Source: CALMEC01 sp963706315
GTDB lineage: Bacteria; Actinomycetota; Thermoleophilia; Miltoncostaeales; Miltoncostaeaceae
Length of the DNA: 64,000 bases
NCBI GenBank assembly: GCA_963706315.1
Contig: CAVPMA010000014.1
Span: forward strand, 124,001 to 188,000
Direction of reading: 5' to 3'
Positions 24,187 through 32,497 of the stretch are shown here, one piece after another. Under the pieces are notes generated by a model, which did no database searches, was not told where the DNA came from, and was given only the letters and a program-made list of their open reading frames with translations. The stretch's first letter is position 1. Every line of letters starts with the position of its first letter. Made by a program: the position numbers and the translations under genes.

Positions 24187-25800
24187 ATGGGCGGCGCCGC
24201 GGTGAGCGCAGCGCTGACGACGCTCGCCGTCGAGCTCTCCGGAGTGGACGATGATGCATCGGCCGCGCGTTCGATCGCCGTCGCGGTCCGCCGCGTCACG
24301 CGGGGGTCCCACGGTTTCGTGCTCGCCCATCACGCCGGCGGCGGGTGGGAGGTGGAGGCCGCCGACCCGCCCGGCGCGCCGCTCGACGCAGACGCGGTCG
24401 TGGCCCTCGCCGCGCGTTTCGACGGACACGTGGGGGTTCGGCGCTGGGCCGCCGGGGAGGCAGGGGCGGACCTTCCGGCGGGTGCCGGGGCGACGCTCGA
24501 CGACATCGGCGCGGTGACGCGTTTGGCGATCGCGCTCGGGGTCGACGGAGCATCGAACGATGCGGGGCTCGAGGCGGTCGGGGCGATCGGGTCGCTGGGG
24601 CTTCGCATGGTGTCGGCACGGGAGGCTCGGCCGGCCAGCGGACGGCTCTTGGAGGCGGGCCTGGTGCTGTCGGCCGAGCTCCACGTCGACGACGTCCTCG
24701 ACCGCCTCGTCATGGCGGCACGCGAGGTCCTCGGTGCGCAATACGCCGCACTCGGGGTGCTCAACGAGCAGCGCACGGCGCTCGCGAAGTTCGTCACCTC
24801 GGGACTGGATGCGGCGGAGCGCGAGGCGATCGGCCCGCTCCCGACCGGTCGCGGCCTGCTGGGACTGCTCATCACCGATGCCCGCCCGGTGCGGGTGGAC
24901 GTGATCGGCGACGACCCTCGATCCGCCGGGTTCCCGCCGAATCATCCGAGCATGACGACCTTCCTCGGCGTCCCGATCCGGGTCGGGACCGAGGTCTTCG
25001 GCAACCTGTACGTCACCAACAAGATCGCAGGCTCGTTCACCGAAGAGGACGAGCTCCTCGCCCTTACTCTCGCCGCGCAGGCGGCCGTCGCGATCGGCAA
25101 CGCGCAGCGCTACGGCGAGCAGGAGCGCGCGGTCCTGAACGCGGCGCGGGCCCGGGGGCGCGCGGCGGAAGAGGGGCTGCGCCGGGCGATCGAGGCGCAG
25201 GAGGCGGAGCGCGCCCGGATCGCCAGGGAGCTCCACGACGAGGTCGGCCAGGAGCTCACTGCGCTCGCGCTGCACCTGCGCGCGCTCGACGACGAGGTCA
25301 GCTCGCCGACCGGCGTCGCCCGCCTCGACGCCGTGCGCCAGGCGCTTGCCGATGCCTCGACCAACCTGCGCGAGCTCGCCGTGGAGCTTCGTCCCTCCGG
25401 GCTGCGCGAGCACGGGCTCGCGAGCGCGATCGAACGCCAGGCCGCCCGTCTCAACGAGACGAGCGCCGTCGCCGTCGCCGTGGCCGTGGGCGCCATCCCG
25501 GCCGACCTCCCGGACGCCGTGGAGATCGGTCTGTTCCGGGTGGTCCAGGAGGCGCTCGCGAACGTGGCACGCCACAGCGGCGCGGCCAACGCCAGCGTCA
25601 TCGCCAACCGGCGCGGTGGCCGCCTTCGCATCGTCGTCGAGGACGACGGGTGCGGCTTCGACCCGTCGGCGCCCTCGGAACGTCTCGGACTTGCGGGGAT
25701 CCGCGAGCGCGTCGCGCTGCTCGGCGGTTCGCTTCGCATCGAGTCCGACACCGCGGGCGGCACCACCGTCATCGTCGAACTGGAGGTTCCGGGTGGCTGA
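24187..25800 (+). CDS. GAF-domain sensor histidine kinase, NarL-pair type
   Basis: 537 residues from ATG 24187; the open frame starts earlier, but the upstream residues look like non-coding shadow. No membrane helix. Residues 1-150 form a poorly conserved sensory region. About 155-310 is a GAF domain (LSAELHVDDVLDRLVMAAREVLGAQ, TFLGVPIRVGTEVFGNLYVTNK). About 330-400 is HisKA_3, with the phosphorylated His in ARIARELHDEVGQEL. The C-terminus is a HATPase (VVQEALANVARHSGA, DDGCGFD). It should autophosphorylate and pass phosphate to the regulator whose start overlaps its end by eight bases. The signal is unknown; the GAF domain suggests a cytosolic ligand or redox cofactor. Confidence 0.9.
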   Translation: MGGAAVSAALTTLAVELSGVDDDASAARSIAVAVRRVTRGSHGFVLAHHAGGGWEVEAADPPGAPLDADAVVALAARFDGHVGVRRWAAGEAGADLPAGAGATLDDIGAVTRLAIALGVDGASNDAGLEAVGAIGSLGLRMVSAREARPASGRLLEAGLVLSAELHVDDVLDRLVMAAREVLGAQYAALGVLNEQRTALAKFVTSGLDAAEREAIGPLPTGRGLLGLLITDARPVRVDVIGDDPRSAGFPPNHPSMTTFLGVPIRVGTEVFGNLYVTNKIAGSFTEEDELLALTLAAQAAVAIGNAQRYGEQERAVLNAARARGRAAEEGLRRAIEAQEAERARIARELHDEVGQELTALALHLRALDDEVSSPTGVARLDAVRQALADASTNLRELAVELRPSGLREHGLASAIERQAARLNETSAVAVAVAVGAIPADLPDAVEIGLFRVVQEALANVARHSGAANASVIANRRGGRLRIVVEDDGCGFDPSAPSERLGLAGIRERVALLGGSLRIESDTAGGTTVIVELEVPGG

Positions 25801-26437
25801 GTCCGTTCGCGTGATGATCGTCGACGACCATGCCGTCGTCAGGAGCGGCCTGCGGCTCGTCATCGAGCGTGAGGACGGCCTGGAGGTCGCCGGCGAGGCC
25901 GGCACCGCCGAGGATGCCGTCCGCTCGATGGAGCGCCTCCGTCCCACCCTCGTGCTGATGGACATCGAGATGCCGGGGATCGGCGGCCTCGAAGGTGCGC
26001 GCCGGCTCCATGAGCTGCACCCGGACGTGCCCGTGGTCGTGCTGTCGATGCACGGGGAAGCCGACGACGTCCGCCGGGCCTTCGAGGCGGGGGCCAGCGG
26101 CTACGTCCTCAAGACCGCCGTCGACGACGACCTGATCCGCGCGATCCGGGCGGTGTCGAGCGGCGAGCGGTACCTGCACCCGTCCCTCGGCGCGGTGCTG
26201 GCGCAACCCCCTCGATCGCGGGGCGGCGTCGACGAGCTGTCCCCCCGGGAGCGGGAGGTGCTGCGACTCCTGGCCCTCGGCCACACCAACCAGGAGATCG
26301 CCCAGGACCTCTACGTCAGCGTGCGCACGGTGGAGAGCCACCGGGCGCACATCATGACGAAGCTCCGCGCCACCACCCGGGCGGAGATGGTGCGCCATGC
26401 GATCGCCGGCGGGCTGCTCGACGAGGAGGCGCCGTAG
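25793..26437 (+). CDS. Response regulator, NarL/FixJ family
   Basis: 214 residues from a GTG at 25793 inside the kinase gene. The receiver domain (1-120) has the acidic pair in MIVDDHAVV, the phosphoacceptor Asp in LVLMDIEMPG, Ser/Thr in VVLSMHG and Lys in VLKTAVD. The C-terminal LuxR-type helix-turn-helix (about 148-210) reads LSPREREVLRLLALGHTNQEIAQ, then SVRTVESHRAHIMTKL. It is the DNA-binding partner of the upstream kinase. Targets cannot be read from sequence. The next gene is on the other strand and has its own TetR. Confidence 0.93.
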   Translation: MAESVRVMIVDDHAVVRSGLRLVIEREDGLEVAGEAGTAEDAVRSMERLRPTLVLMDIEMPGIGGLEGARRLHELHPDVPVVVLSMHGEADDVRRAFEAGASGYVLKTAVDDDLIRAIRAVSSGERYLHPSLGAVLAQPPRSRGGVDELSPREREVLRLLALGHTNQEIAQDLYVSVRTVESHRAHIMTKLRATTRAEMVRHAIAGGLLDEEAP

Positions 26438-26468
26438 GCTCCGGCCCGGGCGCCCCCTCCGAGCGAGC

Positions 26469-27884
26469 TCAGACGATCTCCACCGCCGGCTGGCCCACCT
26501 CGGCCAGTGCCGCGCGGCGGCGGGTCGGGATGAGGAACGCGACGAGCGCTCCCGCGGCCACGACCGCGGCCCCCGCCCACACGGCCGCGTTCATGCCGTC
26601 CGAGAAGGTCTGTGCCGAGTCGTAGCCGCCCTGGGCCGCGAAGATCGACGCGAGTACGGCCACGCCGAACACGCCGCCCAGCTCCCGGATCGCGTTGTTC
26701 GCGCCCGATGCCTGCCCCTCCTCGACGGGCCGCACGGAGCTCAGGATCACGTTCGCCACCGGGGCGAAGAAGAGACCCATTCCGATGCCCGACACGATGA
26801 ACGGCAGCACGAGCTCCGAGTAGGCGATCGTCGGCGATGAGATCGCCGCAAGCCAGGCGAGCCCGACGGCCTGCAGGGCAAGCCCCGCGCCCATGATGCG
26901 CGGGCCGGGGATCCGGTCCGACAGGGCGCCCGCGATCGGCGCCACGACCATCGGCATCGCCGTCCAGGGGAGGATCCGCAGCCCGGACTCGAGCGGCGAG
27001 TACTGCTGCACGACCTGGAAGAACTGCGCCAGCAGGAAGATCGCGCCGAACATGCCGAAGAACATGAAGAGCGACGCGAGGTTCGCGAGCGCGAAGGTCG
27101 AGTTACGGAAGAAGCGCATCGGCAGCATGGGTGCGTGGGCGCGGAGCTCCCAGGCGACGAACACCCCGACCAGGACCGCTCCGATGCTCAACGAGAGCAC
27201 GATCTCCGGGGTGCTCCAGCCGACGCTGTTCCCGCGGACGAGCCCCCAGACGATGCCGAAGAGGCCGGTGCTCGCCAGCGCGACGCCGGGCAGGTCGAGC
27301 CGCTGGGAGGGGCCGCGGCTCTCGCCGAGCTTCCGCCATGCGATCGGCATCAGAATGAGCCCGATCGGGACGTTCAGCCAGAAGATCCATTGCCACGAGA
27401 TGCCCTCGACGACGGCGCCGCCCACGAGGGGTCCGAGCGCGACGGCGAGTCCGCCGATTCCGCCCCATGCGCCGAGCGCGAGGCCGCGCTTCTCGGGTGG
27501 GACGGCGGCCGACAGGAGCGTGAGGGTGAGGGGGGTCACGATCGCCCCGCCGAGCCCCTGCACCGCCCGGGCCGCGTTCAGCACCTCGATCGACGGGGCG
27601 AGGGCGGCGGCGGCCGAGGCTGCGGTGAAGATGCCGAGGCCGATGACGAAGAGCCGCCGCCGGCCGAACCGGTCGCCAAGCGCGGCTCCGGTCAGCAGGA
27701 GTACGGCAAACGTGAGGGTGTATGCGTTGACGGTCCATTCGAGCGATTCGAGCGATGCTCCGAGCTCATCGCGGATCACGGGGATGGCGGTGGTCACGAC
27801 GAGGTTGTCGAGCGTCACCATCACCAGCGCGAGCGCCGTGATCACGAAGGTCCAGAGCGTCTTCGAACGATTCGGTGTGTTCAT
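26469..27884 (-). CDS. MFS multidrug transporter, DHA2 (14-helix) type
   Basis: 471 residues from ATG 27884, with GGAG six bases upstream; an in-frame GTG at 27896 is less likely. About fourteen membrane helices. MFS motif A is present as GAALGDRFGRRRLF, and motif C-like glycines occur in GGIGGLAVALGPLVGG. TLDNLVVTTAIPVI in helix 1 is the DHA2/EmrB-QacA hallmark. It should export drugs or toxic metabolites by proton antiport in the cytoplasmic membrane. A tetR gene lies immediately upstream on the same strand, and an operator-like sequence sits 25 bases before this start, so induction by a TetR ligand is likely. Confidence 0.9.
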   Translation of the reverse strand: MNTPNRSKTLWTFVITALALVMVTLDNLVVTTAIPVIRDELGASLESLEWTVNAYTLTFAVLLLTGAALGDRFGRRRLFVIGLGIFTAASAAAALAPSIEVLNAARAVQGLGGAIVTPLTLTLLSAAVPPEKRGLALGAWGGIGGLAVALGPLVGGAVVEGISWQWIFWLNVPIGLILMPIAWRKLGESRGPSQRLDLPGVALASTGLFGIVWGLVRGNSVGWSTPEIVLSLSIGAVLVGVFVAWELRAHAPMLPMRFFRNSTFALANLASLFMFFGMFGAIFLLAQFFQVVQQYSPLESGLRILPWTAMPMVVAPIAGALSDRIPGPRIMGAGLALQAVGLAWLAAISSPTIAYSELVLPFIVSGIGMGLFFAPVANVILSSVRPVEEGQASGANNAIRELGGVFGVAVLASIFAAQGGYDSAQTFSDGMNAAVWAGAAVVAAGALVAFLIPTRRRAALAEVGQPAVEIV

Positions 27885-27908
27885 CTGAGGCTCCACTGTG
27901 ACGAAGTA

Positions 27909-27924
27909 GTGACTGATTACTCAG
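27909..27924. promoter_or_regulatory. Second TetR operator-like site, before the MFS gene
   Basis: GTGACTGATTACTCAG matches the perfect palindrome in front of tetR at 13 of 16 positions. It lies 25 bases upstream of the transporter start codon. The match is visible; binding is inferred. Confidence 0.6.
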
Positions 27925-27934
27925 TTGAGACGGG

Positions 27935-27944
27935 AAAAAAAAAA
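27935..27944 (-). terminator. Ten-base T run directly after the tetR stop
   Basis: On the minus strand ten consecutive T residues follow the TGA of tetR. Only a weak short stem (GCC-CAA-GGC) precedes them, so this is at best a weak intrinsic terminator or attenuator between tetR and the transporter. Such a run is exceptional in this GC-rich window. Confidence 0.35.
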
Positions 27945-28502
27945 TCAGGCCTTGGGCTTGAAGGTCGCCAGGATCCGGTCGGCCCACGGCACCGAGCCCT
28001 GGGTCGCGTCCATCGCGGTGAGCACGTTGATGAGCATTCCGCGGGCGAAGAACGCCGCCACCTGCTCCGGCGTGACCCCGAGGCGCTCGACGTGCTCGAC
28101 CAGCCGGCCGAACGACCGCTGGACGACCTCGCGTACGTCCGGGTCCTCGCAGGCGACGTATGCCTGCATCTGGCCGCGCAGCACACGCGGGTCGGTGGCG
28201 ATCATCTCCCAGTACCGGCGCCCCATGGCGGCGAGCGCGGCATCGCCGGTCAGTCCCTCGGACGCGAGCTGGAACTGCGCGAGCGTGTTGCCCATGCACC
28301 GCTCGATCGAGGCGAGGAAGAGCCGCTTCTTGGTGCCGAACAGCCGGAAGAGGTAGGGCTGGGAGATCCCGACGGCGCGGGCGATCACGTCGGTTGAGGC
28401 GCCGTCGAAGCCGTGCGAGGCGAATTCCGTCAGCGCGGCCTCGACTACCGCCTCACGGCGCTCCTCCGCGGTCCTGCGTCCGGTCGGTGTGGTCGACGAC
28501 AT
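27945..28502 (-). CDS. TetR/AcrR family transcriptional repressor
   Basis: 185 residues from ATG 28502. The N-terminal HTH is typical: REAVVEAALTEFASHGFDGAS, then DVIARAVGISQPYLFRLFGTK, with YLFRLFG as the recognition helix. The rest is the helical ligand-binding and dimer domain with a TetR_C-like pattern (VLRGQMQAYVACEDPDVREV). It is followed by a DHA2 efflux pump on the same strand, so it probably represses itself and the pump until a pump substrate binds. A perfect palindrome 11 bases upstream of its start and a near copy before the pump gene support this. Confidence 0.92.
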   Translation of the reverse strand: MSSTTPTGRRTAEERREAVVEAALTEFASHGFDGASTDVIARAVGISQPYLFRLFGTKKRLFLASIERCMGNTLAQFQLASEGLTGDAALAAMGRRYWEMIATDPRVLRGQMQAYVACEDPDVREVVQRSFGRLVEHVERLGVTPEQVAAFFARGMLINVLTAMDATQGSVPWADRILATFKPKA

Positions 28503-28512
28503 GGGCGCTATT

Positions 28513-28528
28513 GTGAGTGATCACTCAC
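28513..28528. promoter_or_regulatory. Perfect 16-bp palindrome, probable TetR operator
   Basis: GTGAGTGATCACTCAC is its own reverse complement over all 16 bases and lies 11 bases before the tetR start codon. A 13/16 copy is found at 27909-27924. Position and duplication are those of a TetR operator pair. Confidence 0.8.
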
Positions 28529-28558
28529 TACTTGTCAAGTCCCGACGCCGGAATCGGC

Positions 28559-29635
28559 TCAGCCATTGGCGTAGTGGCGACCGAACCGGTTCGCCATGAA
28601 GGGCTCGAGCGCCGCCTGCTCCTGGCGAACGAAGCCGCGCTGCGGCAGCTGCCCCTTGGCGTGCAGGTCGACCATCGCGCATACCCCTGCCGCCGTGGTG
28701 AGCTGGATCGCGCTCATGAGGCGGCCACCGACCTCGCGCGCGTAGACCTTGCGGGCATACGTCTCCTGGGTCAGCCGGGCATCGCGCCAGCCGCTCACCG
28801 TGACGAAGATCAGCACGACGTCCTGGTGGGTGATCGGGATGGAGCGCTCCAGCACGTCCTTCAGCAGCTCGCGGCGCTCGCGGAGGCGAAGATCCTCGAG
28901 CAGCATCTTCATCACGTCGCGATGGCCCGGGTAGCGCACGGTCTTGTAGTCGAGCCGGTCGACCTTCCCGTCGAGCGTCTCGCACAGGGTGCCGAGGCCG
29001 CCCGAGGTGTTGAACGCCTCGTAATCCACGCCGTCGAGCGAGAAGCTCTCGAGGCCCTCCAGCGGGAGCACCTCGGTGAGGCGGCCCTCCCGGATCGCCT
29101 CGCACGCGTTGCAGTACTCGTTGATCAGCCCGTCGGTGCTCCAGGTCAGGTTGTACTTGAGCGTGTCGACGGGAAACTGCGGCAGGGCCCCGACCCGCAT
29201 ACGCACCTCGCGGAGCCGGTCGAACCGCGACGCCAGATCGAAGGCCGCCACGCTGATGAAGCCGGGGGCGAGCCCGCACTGCGGCATGAACGCGGTCTCG
29301 CCACCGCCGGCGATCTCGCGAACGGTCCGGGTGGTCGCGACGTCCTCGGTCAGGTCGAAGTAGTGCGCCCCGGCATCGCGTGCGACGCGCGCGACCAGCG
29401 GGTTGAGGAAGAACGGCAGGGCGCTGACGAGGTACTCCTGACCGTGGGCGAGCTCGGCAAGGGCCGCGGGGTCGGACACGTCGACCAGCGCCCGCGCGGC
29501 CCGCTCCTCGTCGACGAGCCCGAGGAACTCCGGCCGCTGGTCGGCGACGGTGACGTCCCAGTCGCCGGTCGCGCCCAGCAGGTCGACGATGGCTCCGCCG
29601 ATCTTGCCGGCGCCCAGCACCAGCACGCGTCGCAT
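28559..29635 (-). CDS. Saccharopine dehydrogenase-family NAD(P) oxidoreductase
   Basis: 358 residues from ATG 29635, preceded by GGAGGGG. The N-terminal Rossmann fold is clear (RRVLVLGAGKIGGAIVDLL), followed by the family pattern YLVSALPFFLNPLVARVA, AGAHYFDLTED and MPQCGLAPGFISVAA. The C-terminal domain (NTSGGLGTLCETLDGKV, LDYKTVRYPGH) matches saccharopine dehydrogenase-like enzymes of the lysine or carboxynorspermidine type. The likely reaction is reductive or oxidative C-N bond chemistry on an amino acid, but no lysine genes are near to fix the substrate. It is the last gene of a minus-strand run behind the GGDEF/HD-GYP gene. Confidence 0.8.
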   Translation of the reverse strand: MRRVLVLGAGKIGGAIVDLLGATGDWDVTVADQRPEFLGLVDEERAARALVDVSDPAALAELAHGQEYLVSALPFFLNPLVARVARDAGAHYFDLTEDVATTRTVREIAGGGETAFMPQCGLAPGFISVAAFDLASRFDRLREVRMRVGALPQFPVDTLKYNLTWSTDGLINEYCNACEAIREGRLTEVLPLEGLESFSLDGVDYEAFNTSGGLGTLCETLDGKVDRLDYKTVRYPGHRDVMKMLLEDLRLRERRELLKDVLERSIPITHQDVVLIFVTVSGWRDARLTQETYARKVYAREVGGRLMSAIQLTTAAGVCAMVDLHAKGQLPQRGFVRQEQAALEPFMANRFGRHYANG

Positions 29636-29681
29636 CTGCAGCCCCTCCGATCGCCGTCCGCGGCGAATGTACCAGCGGGCG

Positions 29682-31872
29682 TCAGACGTCGATCGCGACG
29701 GGCTCCGTGACGGCGTCTCCGGTCGCGAAGTCCGTGCGAGCGGGTCTTCAGGGTGCGACGGCGCGGCCCGGGTGCGGCGGGGACGAGCAGGCCGCTCCGT
29801 GAGAGCTCCATGAGCGCGTCGATGACCTTCGGGCTCCACTGGCGGCCGCCGCCGCGGCTGAGCTCCGCGAGCACGACCTCAGGCGTGAGCGCGAGGCGGT
29901 AGTGGCGGTTCGCGGTCATGGCGTCCCAGGCGTCGGCGACGGCGAGGATCTGCGCGCCCTCGGGGATCGCGTCGCCCGCGAGGCCGCGCGGGTAGCCCGC
30001 GCCGTCCCACCGCTCGTGGTGGTGGAGGACCCACAGGGCCTGCTCGGGGCTGAGGACGTCGTGCACGATCCGCGCACCGAGCGCCGCGTGGGTGCGCATG
30101 ACCTCCTCCTCCGCCTCGGTGAGGGGGCCCTGCTTGCGCAGGATGGCGTCGGGCACGCCGATCTTGCCGACGTCGTGGACCAGGCCCGACTCGTGGAGCT
30201 TCGCCCGCCGCTCCGCCGTCCAGCCGAGCAGGTTCGCGAGGAGCCCCGCGACGTTGGCGACGCGCTCCGAGTGGCGCTGGGTCGTGGCGTCCTTCGCGTC
30301 GACCGCCCGTGCGAGCGCGGTGATGGCGGACAGGGTGCGCGAGCGCTCCGCCTGCTCGGCGCGCTCCTGCGCCGAGAGCACGTCCATGACCTCGGGTGAG
30401 TACCGGTACGAGACGTTGCGGCCGTGCATCTTCGCCCAGTAGAGCGCGCCGTCGGCCAGGCGCAGGAGCTCCTGCTCGTCGCCGGCCATGGCGAAGTCGC
30501 ATACCCCGGCGGAGACGGTGACCTGCCCGACGCCGGAGAACGGCGTCCGCTCGATCGCCGTGCGTGCGCGCTCGGCCGCGCGCCAGGCCGCCTGGCCGGA
30601 CGTCAACGGCAGCAGACACGCGAACTCCTCGCCGCCGATCCGTGCGAGGACGTCCTCGCTCCGCAGCGTCGCACCGATGCGCCGTGCGACCTCGGTGATG
30701 ACCGCGTCGCCGGCCTGGTGGCCGTGGATCTGGTTGATGGCCCGGAAGTCGTCGATGTCGAGCACGACGATCGACAGCTCCCGCTGGTGGCGGCGGGCGA
30801 GGCTGGCCTCGCGAAGGAGCGCCTCGTGGAACGTCCGGTGGTTCGCGAGGCCGGTCAGCGCGTCGCTCGACGACTTGGCGACGTCCTCGCGCAGCTCCTG
30901 GGCGATGGCGAGGTTCTCACGGAACGTCAGCGCGGCCCGGAACATGATCAGCAGGAGGGTGAGCCCGGCGAGTGCGAGGCCGAGCGGGCCGAGCCGCTGG
31001 AAGTTGCCGTAGCCGACGAGGGCGACCGTCACCCAGCCGAACAGCGTCGGGGCGACCAGCAGGCTCCAGCCGTCGAGCCGGATCTGCGGCTTGAGCTCAG
31101 ACGTGTGCCACGCGGCCATCGCGAACAGGCCCATCCCGAGCGGCCACAGCAGGGCGATCACGGCCGAGAGCGACGTGGTCGACGCGTCCGCCGAGAGCTG
31201 CAGGCCGTGCGCGACGGCGAGGACGCCGAACGCCGTGCCGAGAATGATCCAGGCGCGGCCCGGCCGCCATGCGTTGAGGGCCATCACGCCGGCGACGAAC
31301 GTGAGGAGCAGCATGTCGCCCAGCGGGTACACGAGGTTGAGCACGAGCACACCGAGCCCGCCCTCCCCGCCGTCGAGGGCCGGTGGCAGCACGATGCCGG
31401 CGGCGACGGCCGCGACCGCCAGCGCGCCGATGAGCCCGTCGAGCCACAGCGCCGTCGCGAACCGGGTCACCCTGCGGCGCACGAGCTGCACCATGCCGAG
31501 GTACGCGAGGGGGTAGAAGGCGACGTGGCAGGCGTCGGCAAAGGTCGGCGTCGACGAGGCCGCGACCCCGCGCAGCCGCAGCACCTCGTACAGCGAACCG
31601 AGCGTCCAGATGCCGATCGCCGCTGCGAAGACGGCCCACGCTCCCCGGTCGGCCGGCACCGTCAATGCGCGCACCGCGCAGCACCCGGCGGCCGTCGCGG
31701 AGCCCACGACGGGCAGCCAGAGCGCCACGGACCCGTCCGCCCGGTCGAGCGCTCCGGCGACGAACGCGGCGATCAAGGCGAGGAGGACAAGCGCCATCGC
31801 TCCCTGGGCCGCTGCCGCAGGGGTGAGGTTCCGCCCTGTGCGTCGCTCGGTGGGTGCCTGTGACGGCGGCAA
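29682..31872 (-). CDS. Membrane GGDEF + HD-GYP cyclic-di-GMP protein, 3' end frameshifted
   Basis: Nine or ten membrane helices fill residues 1-310. A GGDEF domain follows with intact IGGEEF. An HD-GYP domain comes next with HDVGKIGVPDAIL and HHERWDGAGYPRGL. One protein could thus both make and break cyclic di-GMP, unless one half is regulatory. The start is a TTG at 31872, or ATG 31797. As printed, the frame runs on to 29350, deep into the next gene, with implausible Arg/Ser-rich sequence. Dropping one G of GGG at 29742-29744 yields a natural end (TDFATGDAVTEPVAIDV) with a stop at 29682-29684, 46 bases before the next start. I give the restored end. Confidence 0.82.
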
Positions 31873-32028
31873 CCGCGACTCCGATCGTGTTGAAGACAGG
31901 CTTCGCTATTCACATCGGTCGCCGCGGCGACAATCATTAGCGCCAATCGGGGTGAGATTCCGGTCCGGCACGGCGATCGCGAGGCACGCGCCGGGTGGGC
32001 GATGGAGGTTCTGGAGGGAGCGGGGCGC

Positions 32029-32423
32029 GTGGAGCGGGTGCGAATCGACAAATGGCTGTGGGCGGCGAGGTTCTTCAAGACGCGCGGTGCGGCGACCGAC
32101 GCCGTCAACGGCGGGCGGGTGCACGTCAACGACGTCCGCGCGAAGCCGTCGAAGGACGTCGTCGTCGGCGACGTCGTCGAACTCACCGTCGCGGAGATGC
32201 CGTGGACCGTGGTGGTGCGGGGTATCGCCGACAAGCGCGGCTCAGCGACCGTGGCCGCGACGCTGTACGAGGAGACGTCGGAGTCGCGGGCCGGCCGGGA
32301 ACGGCGAATCGCCGACCGTCGCCACGCCCGGCCGGTTGGGGCGGATCTCGGTGCGCGCCCGACGAAGCGCGATCGGCGTCGCATCGACGACGTGCGCGGG
32401 CGCGGCGGCCTCCCCGCGGGTGA
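32029..32423 (+). CDS. S4-domain RNA-binding protein (Hsp15-like), 3' end frameshifted
   Basis: The GTG at 32029 has GGAGGGAG eight bases upstream; ATG 32002 is less well placed. The S4 fold is clear in residues 1-90: RIDKWLWAARFFKTR, ATDAVNGGRVHVND, KPSKDVVVGDVVELT. A basic tail ending GARPTKRDRRRIDDV is where Hsp15-type proteins normally stop. As printed, the frame continues 600 bases into ilvD. Adding one C to CCCC at 32412-32415 gives GLPRG and a TGA at 32421-32423, so I place the end there. It probably binds stalled 50S-tRNA complexes or rRNA. Confidence 0.8.
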
Positions 32424-32497
32424 CCGGTCGGTCCGGCAGCCGGTTTCCGGCTATCGTCTGGGTGATGCACTGAGCGTCCATCGCGAGGAGTCTCCGC

